Counted from the stretch's first letter, positions 46,223 through 54,397 are shown. The stretch is DNA of 64,000 bases from JADGHE01 sp035716025 (GCA_035716025.1 DASTKH010000047.1:76131-140130); one strand, 5' to 3'. Notes: generated by a model from the letters alone, not told the origin. A program made the numbers and translations.

Positions 46223-47011
46223 ATGACGCGGACCGGACTGGCGGTCGCGCTCGCGGTGGCGGTGGTCGCCGGGCTGGTGCTCGGGGTTTATCCGCAGCTC
46301 GACCTCGCGGTCGCGCGGCTGTTCATGGGCGAGGGGGGCTTTCCCCTGGCCGCCAATGCGACGCTCAGGATCCTGCGCGAAGGGAGCTCGGCGATCATCG
46401 CCCTTCTCGCGGCGCCCGCCGCGGTTGCGGTCGGGTTCAAGCTTGTGCGCCCGCAGCGGCGGATGCTCGTGCGCGGCCGGGCGGCGTTGTTTCTTCTCTC
46501 CACGCTGGTGCTCGGCCCGGCCCTCGTGACCAATGCCGTTCTGAAGGAGCATTACGGCCGCGCCCGGCCGATCCACGTGACGGAACTCGGCGGGCACGAC
46601 ACCTTCACGCCCTGGTGGGATCCGCGCGGAGCGTGTCCCGCGAACTGTTCCTTCGTGGCGGGCGAGGCATCGGGCGCCTTCTGGACGCTCGCACCGGCGG
46701 CGCTCGCGCCGCCGGCGTGGCGGCCGCTTGCCTACGGCGCGGCGATCGCGTTCGGCACGATGGTCGGCCTCCTGCGCATGGCCTTTGGCGGCCACTTCTT
46801 GAGCGACGTGATTTTCGCCGGCGTCCTCACCTTCGTCATCGTCTGGCTGGCGCACGGCGCGATCTATCGCTGGCGGCGCACGCGCCTTTCCGACGAAGCA
46901 ATCGAGCGCGCGCTCGAACGACTCGCCTTGGCGCTGCGCCGCCCGTTCCGCCCGCAGAACCCGCCCCGCCTCATGGGCGAACCCGCCGACCTGCCCGACC
47001 GCGGCGGCTGA
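46223..47011 (+). CDS. PAP2-family phosphatase (LpxE-like)
   Basis: This 262-residue integral membrane protein has about five or six hydrophobic helices. It carries the phosphatase signature KEHYGRARP (motif 1) and LRMAFGGHFLSDVIF (motif 3, with Arg, His and Asp). In motif 2 the canonical PSGH reads VAGEAS, so the histidine is replaced by glutamate. I believe this variant recurs in alphaproteobacterial homologues, but could not check. Candidate substrates are lipid A or undecaprenyl pyrophosphate on the periplasmic face. It follows the thiolase gene closely on the same strand. Confidence 0.85.
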   Translation: MTRTGLAVALAVAVVAGLVLGVYPQLDLAVARLFMGEGGFPLAANATLRILREGSSAIIALLAAPAAVAVGFKLVRPQRRMLVRGRAALFLLSTLVLGPALVTNAVLKEHYGRARPIHVTELGGHDTFTPWWDPRGACPANCSFVAGEASGAFWTLAPAALAPPAWRPLAYGAAIAFGTMVGLLRMAFGGHFLSDVIFAGVLTFVIVWLAHGAIYRWRRTRLSDEAIERALERLALALRRPFRPQNPPRLMGEPADLPDRGG

Positions 47012-47310
47012 TCCGCGGCCGGCGGTTCGCCGATGCGCTGTGCTCAAGAGCGGTGGCGAGAGCTGCCTTTGACGCAGACGACTTATGCGTCTTCCGCGAA
47101 CCTCCAAAGAGGTCGACGAACGGCAAGACCATCAATCGGTTAATCGCCGGTATTTCCAGGAATATACAAAATATAGAGACGAATTTGGGACAAGGCCACA
47201 GCATATACACAACCGAGGCCGTTGACGAAGAGAGAACCCTCGCCTTAGCCTGAGCCTGCAACCTGAGCGTGCGTTGACCCCTCAATCCACAGAGCCAAGG
47301 CACCGCGGCC
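47012..47310 (+). other. AT-richer intergenic pocket with an untested short frame
   Basis: Base composition drops visibly between about 47090 and 47225 compared with the flanking genes. A plus-strand frame from a GTG at 47053 to the stop at 47253 would encode 66 residues ending with a natural-looking stretch (INRLIAGISRNIQNIETNL and SIYTTEAVDEERTLALA). No ribosome binding site is seen. It may be leader sequence, a gene remnant or a real small gene. Confidence 0.3.
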
Positions 47311-47745
47311 ATGCTTGAGAATCTGTTGGCAGTTTCCACTGAAGTCCCCACCCCAGCGCTGAGACATGCAGCCAACGAATTGCAAATGGTGGCGAACTCC
47401 GCTGGAGAAGCCACGCAACAGGAATTGCACAATTATCTTGCTCCGGGCGTCGCCGCGGACGCAGCCGCCCGAATTCGCCTTCACCCGGTCCTGAAAAGCC
47501 AAATCGAAGCCGCGATCAACAATGTCAACGGCTCTCTCAAGGGCCCCGCGCAAAACGCCCGCAACGAGATCGATACCTATGGGGCGTTGGCCATCCGCGC
47601 CCATTATCGACTGAGCGACCCTGAAGTCCAACGGAAATTCGCCTATTTCCTCCTGGCCGTCGTGACCGCAGGGTTCGAGGGGCGGGATACCACCGGGACG
47701 CAGATGGGAAATTTCCTGGGAAGTTGGCGCGGCGGCGGGTTCTGA
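47311..47745 (+). CDS. Hypothetical protein, unrecognised family
   Basis: I do not recognise this 144-residue protein. It is soluble, without a signal peptide, and mostly helical by composition in the first 60 residues (TPALRHAANELQMVANSAGE). A central segment NEIDTYGALAIRAHYRLSD and a Gly-rich end (GNFLGSWRGGGF) follow. Codon use is less GC-biased than in its neighbours. The ribosome binding site is weak. It follows an AT-richer pocket and converges on the TauE-like gene 35 bp away. Together these suggest recent acquisition. Confidence 0.6.
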   Translation: MLENLLAVSTEVPTPALRHAANELQMVANSAGEATQQELHNYLAPGVAADAAARIRLHPVLKSQIEAAINNVNGSLKGPAQNARNEIDTYGALAIRAHYRLSDPEVQRKFAYFLLAVVTAGFEGRDTTGTQMGNFLGSWRGGGF

Positions 47746-47779
47746 CACGCCGGGCGGACAAGACCTCCTGCGGCGCGCG

Positions 47780-48529
47780 TCACAAAATCAGCGCCGCGCC
47801 CGACAGCACGAGCAGCGCGCCCAGCACCTGGCGAAAGCGTCGTTCGTCGAGGCGGCCGTAGATCGTCCAGCCGACAAGCACGCCTGCGAGCACCGGCGGA
47901 AGGGTCGCGGCCGCGAGAATCAGCGCATTGGTATCGAGCGCCGTGCCGCCGATGAGCGACAACGTTCCAATCTGCGCCATCAGGATGAACGGCTGGTAGA
48001 CGCCGCGTGCCACCTCTTTTGGCCAGCCGCGAAGCTGCGTCCACATGGTCGGCACGACTCCGGAATAGCCGCCGATCCCGCCCATAACTCCGCCGACGAG
48101 GCCGACGAGCCCGTCGGCCCACCGCCCCGCCTGCACGTAAGGCAGGCGCGGCGCCGCAACGGCATAGAGTCCGTAGAGAACCATGAAGACGCCGATGCCC
48201 GCCTTCAAAACGGAAAAATCCGTGATCGTCAGCAGGTACACGCCGAGCGGGACGCCGATGACACAACCCGGGATGAAAGGCCACAGCCGCGCGGGCTCGA
48301 TGTGGTGGCGCATGCGCCAGATGAGCCAGCCTTGCACGAACAGACCGACCGAGATGATGAGCGCCGTCGTGTGCAGCGGGTCGAGGACGTGCAGCCAGAA
48401 AGACGCCGCGATCACCGCGAAGGCGAAGCCCGCCGCGCCCGTGGCGATGCCGCCGACGAACGCGCCCAGCCACACGATGGCGAGAAGCTCGGGAGTGAGG
48501 AGAACGGTCGGCAAGGGACGCTCGGGCAC
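47780..48529 (-). CDS. TauE/SafE-family sulfite/organosulfonate exporter
   Basis: This 249-residue inner-membrane protein has eight hydrophobic segments in two TauE/SafE repeats (GAFVGGIATGAAGFAFAVIA, GLVGGVMGGIGGYSGV). Characterised relatives export sulfite, sulfoacetate or taurine breakdown products. I use the GTG at 48529; a TTG at 48514 is equally possible, and neither has a clear ribosome binding site. It diverges from a gene run encoding a nitroreductase, a SuyAB-like lyase and an Ldh_2 dehydrogenase, so export of sulfite released by the lyase is the favoured role. Confidence 0.88.
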   Translation of the reverse strand: MPERPLPTVLLTPELLAIVWLGAFVGGIATGAAGFAFAVIAASFWLHVLDPLHTTALIISVGLFVQGWLIWRMRHHIEPARLWPFIPGCVIGVPLGVYLLTITDFSVLKAGIGVFMVLYGLYAVAAPRLPYVQAGRWADGLVGLVGGVMGGIGGYSGVVPTMWTQLRGWPKEVARGVYQPFILMAQIGTLSLIGGTALDTNALILAAATLPPVLAGVLVGWTIYGRLDERRFRQVLGALLVLSGAALIL

Positions 48530-48685
48530 GTTGGCGGGCGGTGCGCAAAGAAGCGGGCTTCGCCGCCCTATGCAAGCCCGCGCCGGCGGCCGAGGTTCTT
48601 GACCGCGCGCGGCTCCGGCATGCGACAAAGGGCGCGCAGCGCAAAGGCCCGCGCTGCCTGGAGGGCGCGAGAGGGGTTCTGCAAC

Positions 48686-49543
48686 ATGACGGATCACGCA
48701 ACGGAACGCGACACGGCCGCCAAGGCCCTGCAGGCCGCGCTCGCGCATCGCTTCGGCGAGGACTTCGCGGTCGATCTTAATTTGCCGGGGCTCGACACGC
48801 TGGCGCGGATCGCCGGACGTCGCGTGCAGCGGCGCTATCGGCCGCAGCCGATCGAGCCATCGCTGCTGCGGCTGCTCTGCGCGTGCGCGCTGTGCGGGCC
48901 GACGAAGAGCGATCTGCAGCAGGCCGATGTCGTAGTGGTCCGGGATCGCACCGAACACAACGCCATTGCCGATCTCTTGCCGGCCATGCCGTGGGTGCGG
49001 GACGCAGCGGCTTTTTTGATCTTCTGCGCGAATGGGCGCCGCACGCCGCAGATCGCCGCCCTGCGCGGGAAGCCGTTCCCGAACGATCACCTCGATCTGT
49101 TCTTCAACGCCACGGTGGACGCCGCAATCGCGATGACGACCTTCATGCAGGCGGCGAACGCGGTCGGGCTCGGCTGCTGCCCGATTAGCGTGATCCGCGA
49201 TCATGCCGCCCAGGTCGCGGCCCTTCTTGACCTGCCCGAGAAGGTGATTCCGATAGCCGGCATGACGGTCGGCTGGCCGGTCGAGCCGGGCCATGTGAGT
49301 CCGCGCCTGCCGCTTGCCGTCACCGTGCACGAGGACCGCTACGACGACCGTGCGTTCGCCCGGCATGTCGAGGCCTATGACAGGCGGCGCGCGGCGATTC
49401 ACACGATGCGCCAGCGCGACGTCGCGCGCTGGGGCGAAGCGGCGTTCTACGGCTGGTCCGAGGACAAGGCGCGCCAATACGCGGTGCCGCAGCGCACGGA
49501 TTTCGGCGCCTTCGTGCGGGCGCAGGGATTCAAGCTGGATTGA
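48686..49543 (+). CDS. Nitroreductase family FMN-dependent oxidoreductase
   Basis: This 285-residue nitroreductase-fold flavoprotein has RRVQRRYRPQPIEPSLLRLL at the FMN-binding N-terminus. The family core includes DAAAFLIFCANGRR, DAAIAMTTFMQAANAVGLGCCPIS and PIAGMTVGWPVE. It carries a C-terminal extension of about 50 residues (YDRRRAAIHTMRQ, WSEDKARQYAVP). It reduces nitro, quinone or similar groups with NAD(P)H, but its natural substrate is unknown. It is the first gene of the plus-strand run with the SuyAB-like genes (134 bp gap), which may link it to sulfonate metabolism. Confidence 0.85.
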   Translation: MTDHATERDTAAKALQAALAHRFGEDFAVDLNLPGLDTLARIAGRRVQRRYRPQPIEPSLLRLLCACALCGPTKSDLQQADVVVVRDRTEHNAIADLLPAMPWVRDAAAFLIFCANGRRTPQIAALRGKPFPNDHLDLFFNATVDAAIAMTTFMQAANAVGLGCCPISVIRDHAAQVAALLDLPEKVIPIAGMTVGWPVEPGHVSPRLPLAVTVHEDRYDDRAFARHVEAYDRRRAAIHTMRQRDVARWGEAAFYGWSEDKARQYAVPQRTDFGAFVRAQGFKLD

Positions 49544-49677
49544 TCCGATGCGGCCCTCCGCGCATCCGGCGACAGGTTGCGACCGGCCCCTCCCCTCCCG
49601 TTCCGGCGCACCCGCCTTGACCTCCCCACGCTTCGGCCGTTCTATCAACGCGGAGGAACGCACGAAGGAACGGTAAA

Positions 49678-49965
49678 ATGGGGGCTCCGCAGCTTCTCGT
49701 TCACGACAAGCGGGATACGGTCGGCGTCGTCGTTGTGGAAGGCCTGAAGGCCGGCACCGAGATGCTGTGCGTCGTCACGGAGGACGATTCCGCGTTCCGC
49801 CTCACCGCCGCGATGGACGTTCCGATCGGCCACAAGATTGCGCTTGTCGACATCAAGAACGGCGACACGGTCATCAAGTACGGCCAGGACATCGGGCGCG
49901 CGGTCGCCGACATCAAGAAGGGCGAGCACGTCCACACCCATAACCTCAAGACCAAGCGGTGGTGA
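49678..49965 (+). CDS. suyA: UxaA-family small subunit, probable (R)-sulfolactate sulfo-lyase alpha subunit
   Basis: This 95-residue SAF-domain protein corresponds to the N-terminal subunit of split UxaA-family lyases. It reads HDKRDTVGVVVVEGLKAG, VPIGHKIALVDIKNGDTVIKY, and ends GEHVHTHNLKTKRW. The VGVVVVEGLKAG start and split architecture resemble SuyA more than altronate dehydratase. SuyAB cleaves (R)-sulfolactate to pyruvate and sulfite. The large-subunit gene follows within 6 bp, an Ldh_2 dehydrogenase comes next and a TauE exporter is nearby. GAAGGAA precedes the ATG. Assignment to sulfolactate rather than a sugar acid is an inference. Confidence 0.72.
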   Translation: MGAPQLLVHDKRDTVGVVVVEGLKAGTEMLCVVTEDDSAFRLTAAMDVPIGHKIALVDIKNGDTVIKYGQDIGRAVADIKKGEHVHTHNLKTKRW

Positions 49966-49970
49966 GCGCC

Positions 49971-51164
49971 ATGGCGCAACAGGCTGCGAAGCGCAACGGC
50001 AACGGCACCTTCCTGGGTTGGCGGCGCAAGAACGGGCGCGTCGGCGTGCGCAACCATGTCGTCATCCTGCCGCTCGACGATCTTTCCAACGCCGCCTGCG
50101 AGGCCGTCGCCAACAACATCAAGGGGACGCTCGCGCTGCCGCACCATTACGGCCGGCTGCAGTTCGGCGCCGATCTCGATCTGCATTTCCGCACGCTGAT
50201 CGGCGCCGGTTCGAACCCCAATGTGGCCGCTGTCGTGGTGATCGGCATCGAGGAGAGCTGGACGAAGCGCGTCGTCGACGGCATCGCCCGGACCGGCAAG
50301 CCGGTCACCGGATTCGGGATCGAGGGCACCGGCGACCTCGGTACCATCGCCAAGGCCGCGCGCGTGGCCAAAGAGTATCTGCAATGGGCGTCGGAGCAGA
50401 GGCGCGAAGAGTGTCCCCTCTCCGAACTCTGGATTTCGACGAAATGCGGCGAAAGCGACACCACGACAGGCCTCGCCTCCTGCCCGACGGTCGGCAACAT
50501 GTATGACAAGCTGATGCCGCAGGGCATCTATGGCGTGTTCGGCGAAACTTCGGAAATCACCGGTGCCGAGCACATTGCCAAGGCGCGCGCCGCGACGCCC
50601 GAGATCGGCGAGAAATGGATGCGCACCTTCCTGGCCTATCAGAAGGAGGTCATCGAGGCGCACAAGGTGGACGACCTTTCCGACTCGCAGCCGACCAAGG
50701 GCAATATCGCGGGCGGCCTCACCACGATCGAGGAGAAGGCGCTCGGCAATCTCGAAAAGATCGGCCGCACGTGCCGCTATATCGATGTGCTCGAGCCCGC
50801 CGAGGCGCCCGCCAAGGGGCCGGGCCTCTATTACATGGATACGTCTTCGGCGGCGGCGGAATGCGTCACGCTGATGGCCGCCGCGGGCTACACGGTCCAC
50901 ACCTTCCCGACCGGGCAGGGCAACGTCATCGGCAACCCGATCCTGCCGGTGATCAAAATCACCGGCAATCCGCGCACGGCACGGACCATGTCCGAGCACA
51001 TCGATCTCGACGTGTCGGGCATCCTGCGCCGCGAGATGACGCTCGATCAGGCCGGCGACGCGCTGATCGACATGGTCATGCGCACCGCGAACGGGCGGCT
51101 GACCGCCGCGGAGACGCTCGGCCACCGCGAATTCGTCATGACCAAACTCTACCGCAGCGCCTGA
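49971..51164 (+). CDS. suyB: UxaA-family large subunit, probable (R)-sulfolactate sulfo-lyase beta subunit
   Basis: This 397-residue protein is the large subunit of a split UxaA/GarD-family lyase. It begins FLGWRRKNGRVGVRNHVVILP. Conserved blocks include LSNAACEAVANNIKG, PHHYGRLQFGADLDLHFRTL, GSNPNVAAVVVIGIE, WISTKCGESDTTTGLASCP (with cysteines likely to hold an Fe-S or metal centre) and PTKGNIAGGLTTIEEKALGN. It pairs with the SAF subunit just upstream. The ATG at 49971 is used; GTGs at 49959 and 49962 overlap the previous stop. Context supports sulfolactate cleavage, but altronate-type dehydration is not excluded. Confidence 0.75.
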   Translation: MAQQAAKRNGNGTFLGWRRKNGRVGVRNHVVILPLDDLSNAACEAVANNIKGTLALPHHYGRLQFGADLDLHFRTLIGAGSNPNVAAVVVIGIEESWTKRVVDGIARTGKPVTGFGIEGTGDLGTIAKAARVAKEYLQWASEQRREECPLSELWISTKCGESDTTTGLASCPTVGNMYDKLMPQGIYGVFGETSEITGAEHIAKARAATPEIGEKWMRTFLAYQKEVIEAHKVDDLSDSQPTKGNIAGGLTTIEEKALGNLEKIGRTCRYIDVLEPAEAPAKGPGLYYMDTSSAAAECVTLMAAAGYTVHTFPTGQGNVIGNPILPVIKITGNPRTARTMSEHIDLDVSGILRREMTLDQAGDALIDMVMRTANGRLTAAETLGHREFVMTKLYRSA

Positions 51165-51192
51165 GGCGGGCCCGCGAAGAGAGGCGGTCGCC

Positions 51193-52182
51193 ATGCCCCT
51201 CCTCTCGCTCCCGGAAGCGGAAGCGATCGTGGCGAAGGCGCTCGAGCGGGCGCGCACGAGCCCCGCCAACGCCGCGAGCGTCGCCCGCGCGCTCGTCGCC
51301 GCGGAAGCCGACGGCCTCAAGGGCCACGGGCTCTCCCGCGTGCCGAGCTATGCCGCGCAGGCGAAGGCCGGCAAGGTCGACGGTTTCGCGGTGCCGCGCG
51401 CGACGCGGCCGCGCGCGGGCCTCGTCGCGGTCGATGCCGCCTATGGCTTCGCCTATCCCGCGCTCGAACTCGCCGAGCGCGCGCTCGCGGAGGCGGCGCG
51501 CGAAGCGGGCATCGCCGCAGCCGGCATCCGCCGTTCGCACCATTGCGGCGCTGCCGGCCACCCGGTGGAGCGGCTCGCCGAACGCGGCTTCGTGGCCTTG
51601 ATGTTTGCCAACACACCCGCCGCGATGGCGCCTTGGGGCGGCACACGGGCGGTGTTCGGAACCAACCCGATCGCCTTCGCTTGCCCGCTGCCGGGCCGGC
51701 CGCCGCTGGTCGTCGACCTGTCCCTCTCCAAGGTCGCGCGCGGCCAGATCCTGGCGGCGAAGCAGCGTGGCGAGCACATTCCCGAAGGCTGGGCGCTCGA
51801 CGCCGAGGGCCGCTCCACCACCGACCCGGCCGCGGCGCTGGCCGGCACCATGCTGCCGGCCGGCGACGCCAAGGGGACGGCACTTGCGCTGATGGTCGAG
51901 CTTCTGGCCGCGGGGCTGACGGGAGCGAGTTTCGCGGCCGGCGCGTCGTCGTTTCTGGACGACGTCGGCCCGCCGCCCGGCACCGGCCAGCTGCTCTTGG
52001 CGATCGACGCGGCGGCTTTTGCGCCGAACGCGACGGAGCGCTTCGCCGCACTGGCCGCCGCGGTCGAGGCGCAGCCGGGCGCCCGCCTGCCCGGCGCGCG
52101 CCGCCTCGCCTTGCGGGGCCGGGCCACCGCCGAGGGCCTTGCCGTGGACGAGCGGCTGCTCGCCCACATCCATAAAATCTGA
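51193..52182 (+). CDS. Ldh_2 family dehydrogenase, probable (R)-sulfolactate dehydrogenase (ComC-like)
   Basis: This 329-residue NAD(P)-dependent dehydrogenase of the malate/L-lactate (Ldh_2) family has AAEADGLKGHGLSRVPSYA, RRSHHCGAAGHPVERLAE, FGTNPIAFACPLP and DLSLSKVARGQI. It also has GDAKGTALALMVELLAAGLTGA. These blocks match my memory of ComC, the (R)-sulfolactate dehydrogenase that interconverts sulfopyruvate and sulfolactate. It lies 29 bp after the SuyB-like gene and is probably in its operon. Together they could convert sulfopyruvate or epimerised sulfolactate to pyruvate plus sulfite. Confidence 0.8.
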   Translation: MPLLSLPEAEAIVAKALERARTSPANAASVARALVAAEADGLKGHGLSRVPSYAAQAKAGKVDGFAVPRATRPRAGLVAVDAAYGFAYPALELAERALAEAAREAGIAAAGIRRSHHCGAAGHPVERLAERGFVALMFANTPAAMAPWGGTRAVFGTNPIAFACPLPGRPPLVVDLSLSKVARGQILAAKQRGEHIPEGWALDAEGRSTTDPAAALAGTMLPAGDAKGTALALMVELLAAGLTGASFAAGASSFLDDVGPPPGTGQLLLAIDAAAFAPNATERFAALAAAVEAQPGARLPGARRLALRGRATAEGLAVDERLLAHIHKI

Positions 52183-52345
52183 ATCTTAATTCATATATTA
52201 CCCTGCGGACGAAAGCCGCGCCGGGCGCCCCTTATGTTGCTATGCAAAATTAATTTGCTGCTATGCGGTAAGACCCGGTACCGACTTTGGTATGCCAGGG
52301 ATATATTGCAGTCCAGACAGGATTTTCCCAGAGGATATTTCCGCC
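52183..52345 (+). promoter_or_regulatory. AT-rich promoter region with a palindrome
   Basis: This 163-bp region before the second DUF1127 gene is rich in A and T. It contains an imperfect palindrome GCAAAATTAATTTGC (centred on TTAA) flanked by direct copies of TGCTATGC at about 52237 and 52260. It probably holds the DUF1127 promoter and an operator. I cannot assign the regulator. Confidence 0.35.
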
Positions 52346-52558
52346 ATGACCACTCTGACTTTTCCGACCGTCTCGGGGCGTAACCCGCTGCGCGGGCTCA
52401 AGGTGCTGTTTCGGGACGTGATCGCCGGAGTCCGCGAAGCACGGGAGATGCACGAGCGCTACGAGCGTCTCGCCCGCCTTTCGGACAGCGAACTGAAGCG
52501 CCGCGGTCTCGACCGGCAAAGCATCGCGCAGGCGGCCGTCTTCGGCCTGCCCCGCTGA
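52346..52558 (+). CDS. DUF1127 domain mini-protein
   Basis: This 70-residue basic protein ends in a DUF1127 helical hairpin (HERYERLARLSDSELKRRGL, then DRQSIAQAAVFG). The N-terminal half (RGLKVLFRDVIAGVREARE) is also helical. Such mini-proteins bind RNA or modulate stress and phosphate responses in some Rhizobiales. The role here is unknown. The ATG at 52346 fits the family; the frame is open further upstream but without a ribosome binding site. A strong terminator follows, making it a monocistronic unit. Confidence 0.85.
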   Translation: MTTLTFPTVSGRNPLRGLKVLFRDVIAGVREAREMHERYERLARLSDSELKRRGLDRQSIAQAAVFGLPR

Positions 52559-52593
52559 ACGGCCCCAATAGACGGGGTTCGGATGCGGGCCGG

Positions 52594-52623
52594 GAGGGCG
52601 GGCCATAGGCTCCGCCCTCTTTT
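52594..52623 (+). terminator. Rho-independent terminator after DUF1127
   Basis: GAGGGCGG (52594-52601) pairs with CCGCCCTC (52612-52619). Inside, GCC pairs with GGC around the loop ATA, leaving one bulged T. Four T residues follow directly. Confidence 0.88.
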
Positions 52624-52680
52624 CGTTTGCGCGGCGGGCGGTGCTATGCAGGGGCCCTCGTCTCAGCAAGGGGTGCCACC

Positions 52681-53514
52681 GTGCCGCGCCACATCGTCTG
52701 CCTAACCTTCGATTTCGACACCCAGTCCGGTTTCATCGCCCGCGGAATGACCTCACCGACCGCGCTGTCGCGGGGCGAATTCGGGCTCATCGGAGCCCGG
52801 CGCATCGTCGCGCTTCTCAAGCGCTACGGCATCCGTTCGACCTTCTTCATCGCGGGCTTCACGATCGACAGCTATCCCAAGGCCTGCGAAGAGGTGGTGG
52901 CCGCCGGCCACGAAGTCGCGCATCACAGCTGGGCGCACATTCCGCCGGCCGAGCAGACGCCCGAGGAGGAGGAGGCCGACCTCGTGCGCGCGAACGAATC
53001 GATCAAGCGACTCACCGGCCGCAACGCCCGCGGCTACCGCTCGCCCTCCTGGGATCTCAGCCCCGTCAGCGTCGATCTCCTGATCAAGCACGGCATGATC
53101 TACGATTCGAGCCTGATGGGCGCCGACTATATCCCTTATCGCGCCCGCCGCGGCGACCATGTCCGGCTCGGCGATCCCTACCGCAACGGCGAGGAGACCT
53201 CGCTCATCGAGCTGCCGATCTCCTGGTCTCTCGATGACCACCCGCATTTCGAATATCTGCGCACGCCAAACGGCATTTTGCCGGGTCTGCGGTCTGCCCG
53301 GACCGTGATGGCGAACTGGTACGACGAATTCCTCTACATGAAGCGGACTGTCGACTGGGGCATTCTCACCTACACGATGCACCCTTACGTCATCGGCCGC
53401 GGCTACCGTATGCTCGCCTTCGAGGATCTCCTGGAGAAGCTCATTGCCGAAGGCGCCGTCTTCATGACGATGGAAGAGGCGGCGCTCGAGGCAAAGGCGA
53501 AGCTGTTTTCCTGA
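52681..53514 (+). CDS. Polysaccharide deacetylase family protein, PgdA/PuuE-like
   Basis: This 277-residue cytosolic protein has the NodB homology fold with a likely metal triad. Asp residues are in LTFDFDTQSGF and the two histidines in HEVAHHSWAH, with a family arginine in GYRSPSWDLSP. It resembles Helicobacter PgdA-type and allantoinase-like deacetylases rather than chitooligosaccharide deacetylases. Unlike the first deacetylase in this window it retains the metal motif. The start is a GTG, with AAGGGG upstream. The substrate is unknown. It converges on the GST gene. Confidence 0.85.
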   Translation: MPRHIVCLTFDFDTQSGFIARGMTSPTALSRGEFGLIGARRIVALLKRYGIRSTFFIAGFTIDSYPKACEEVVAAGHEVAHHSWAHIPPAEQTPEEEEADLVRANESIKRLTGRNARGYRSPSWDLSPVSVDLLIKHGMIYDSSLMGADYIPYRARRGDHVRLGDPYRNGEETSLIELPISWSLDDHPHFEYLRTPNGILPGLRSARTVMANWYDEFLYMKRTVDWGILTYTMHPYVIGRGYRMLAFEDLLEKLIAEGAVFMTMEEAALEAKAKLFS

Positions 53515-53644
53515 AGGACTTTCCCGCGAGCGCATCGGGGAACGCACGGCCCCTCGCATGGACCTGCGTCGACCACGGCTTCGATGCGCGGTTGCGCGTG
53601 AGCCCTTCGGCAGAAGCCGCTTCGGACCGGTGCGCTCGGCGGCG

Positions 53645-54316
53645 TCAATCCCGGTCCGGCGTGCCCAGGGGGAAGAGCGGCCGGAACGGCCGCGCCTCCT
53701 CCACTGCCCGTGCGAAGGACGGCCGCGCAAGCAGCCGCGCGCGATAGGCGCGCAGCACCGGATAAGCCTCCGGAATCTGGTACGTCCAGTCCGCGTAGAG
53801 CAAGGAGGGCGCGGCCGCGCAATCCGCGAGCGTGAAGTCCGCGCCCGCCGCCCAGGTGCGGCCGGCAAGCTGTCCTTCGAGCCAGGCATAGGCCCGCTCG
53901 AGCTTTTCCTTGGTGATGGCCAGCCCTTCTTCGATCTTCACCGGAAGCCGCTTCAGCGCGCTTTCGACCGCAGTCTGCATTGCGTCCATCACATGCAGGT
54001 CGAAGAAGCGGTCGAGGAAGCGCACGTTGAGCGCAGCCATCGGGTCTGCGGGGATGAGGCGCACCGGCCCCGGATATTTGAGCTGCAGATACTCGATGAT
54101 GATGCTGGTCTCGACGACGTCGCGCTCGCCGTCCACGAGCAGCGGGAATTTCCGCAATGGCCAGCGCTTGAGCCACTCGGCCGAGTGCTGCGGCGTCTCC
54201 GGCCCGATGCAGCGGAACTCGAAGGGCGTGCCGTTCTCATATAACGCGATGAGAACTTTCTGAGTGTACGAGGAGAAGGGATGACCGTAGAGCGCGAGCG
54301 TCACGGGGAACCTCAT
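53645..54316 (-). CDS. Glutathione S-transferase family protein
   Basis: This 223-residue protein has the thioredoxin-like GST N-domain (LALYGHPFSSYTQKVLIALYENG, KFPLLVDGERDVVETSIIIEYL) with the glutathione-contact E-T-S. A helical C-domain follows (AAGADFTLADCAAAPSLLYAD). The catalytic position follows HPFSSYT, so the nucleophile-activating residue is probably Ser. It likely conjugates or isomerises electrophiles. It is divergent from an HxlR regulator, with two matching operators between them, so it is the prime regulatory target. Confidence 0.92.
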   Translation of the reverse strand: MRFPVTLALYGHPFSSYTQKVLIALYENGTPFEFRCIGPETPQHSAEWLKRWPLRKFPLLVDGERDVVETSIIIEYLQLKYPGPVRLIPADPMAALNVRFLDRFFDLHVMDAMQTAVESALKRLPVKIEEGLAITKEKLERAYAWLEGQLAGRTWAAGADFTLADCAAAPSLLYADWTYQIPEAYPVLRAYRARLLARPSFARAVEEARPFRPLFPLGTPDRD

Positions 54317-54325
54317 TCAGACCAA

Positions 54326-54375
54326 TTGCATTTTGCAAGGCGTTGAACCTTATCCTCGTGCTTGCATATTGCAAG
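54326..54375. promoter_or_regulatory. Twin inverted-repeat operators between GST and hxlR genes
   Basis: TTGCATTTTGCAA (54326-54338) and CTTGCATATTGCAAG (54361-54375) share the core TTGCA-N3-TGCAA. Their centres are 36 bp apart. They cover the likely promoters of both divergent genes and are good candidates for binding of the HxlR protein. Confidence 0.68.
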
Positions 54376-54397
54376 TGAAAAATTTTGGAGAACGTCC

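Noticed and set aside
47053..47253. 66-codon GTG frame ending in a protein-like stretch
   Set aside because: No ribosome binding site and an uncertain start; kept as an observation in the AT-richer pocket and not called a CDS.
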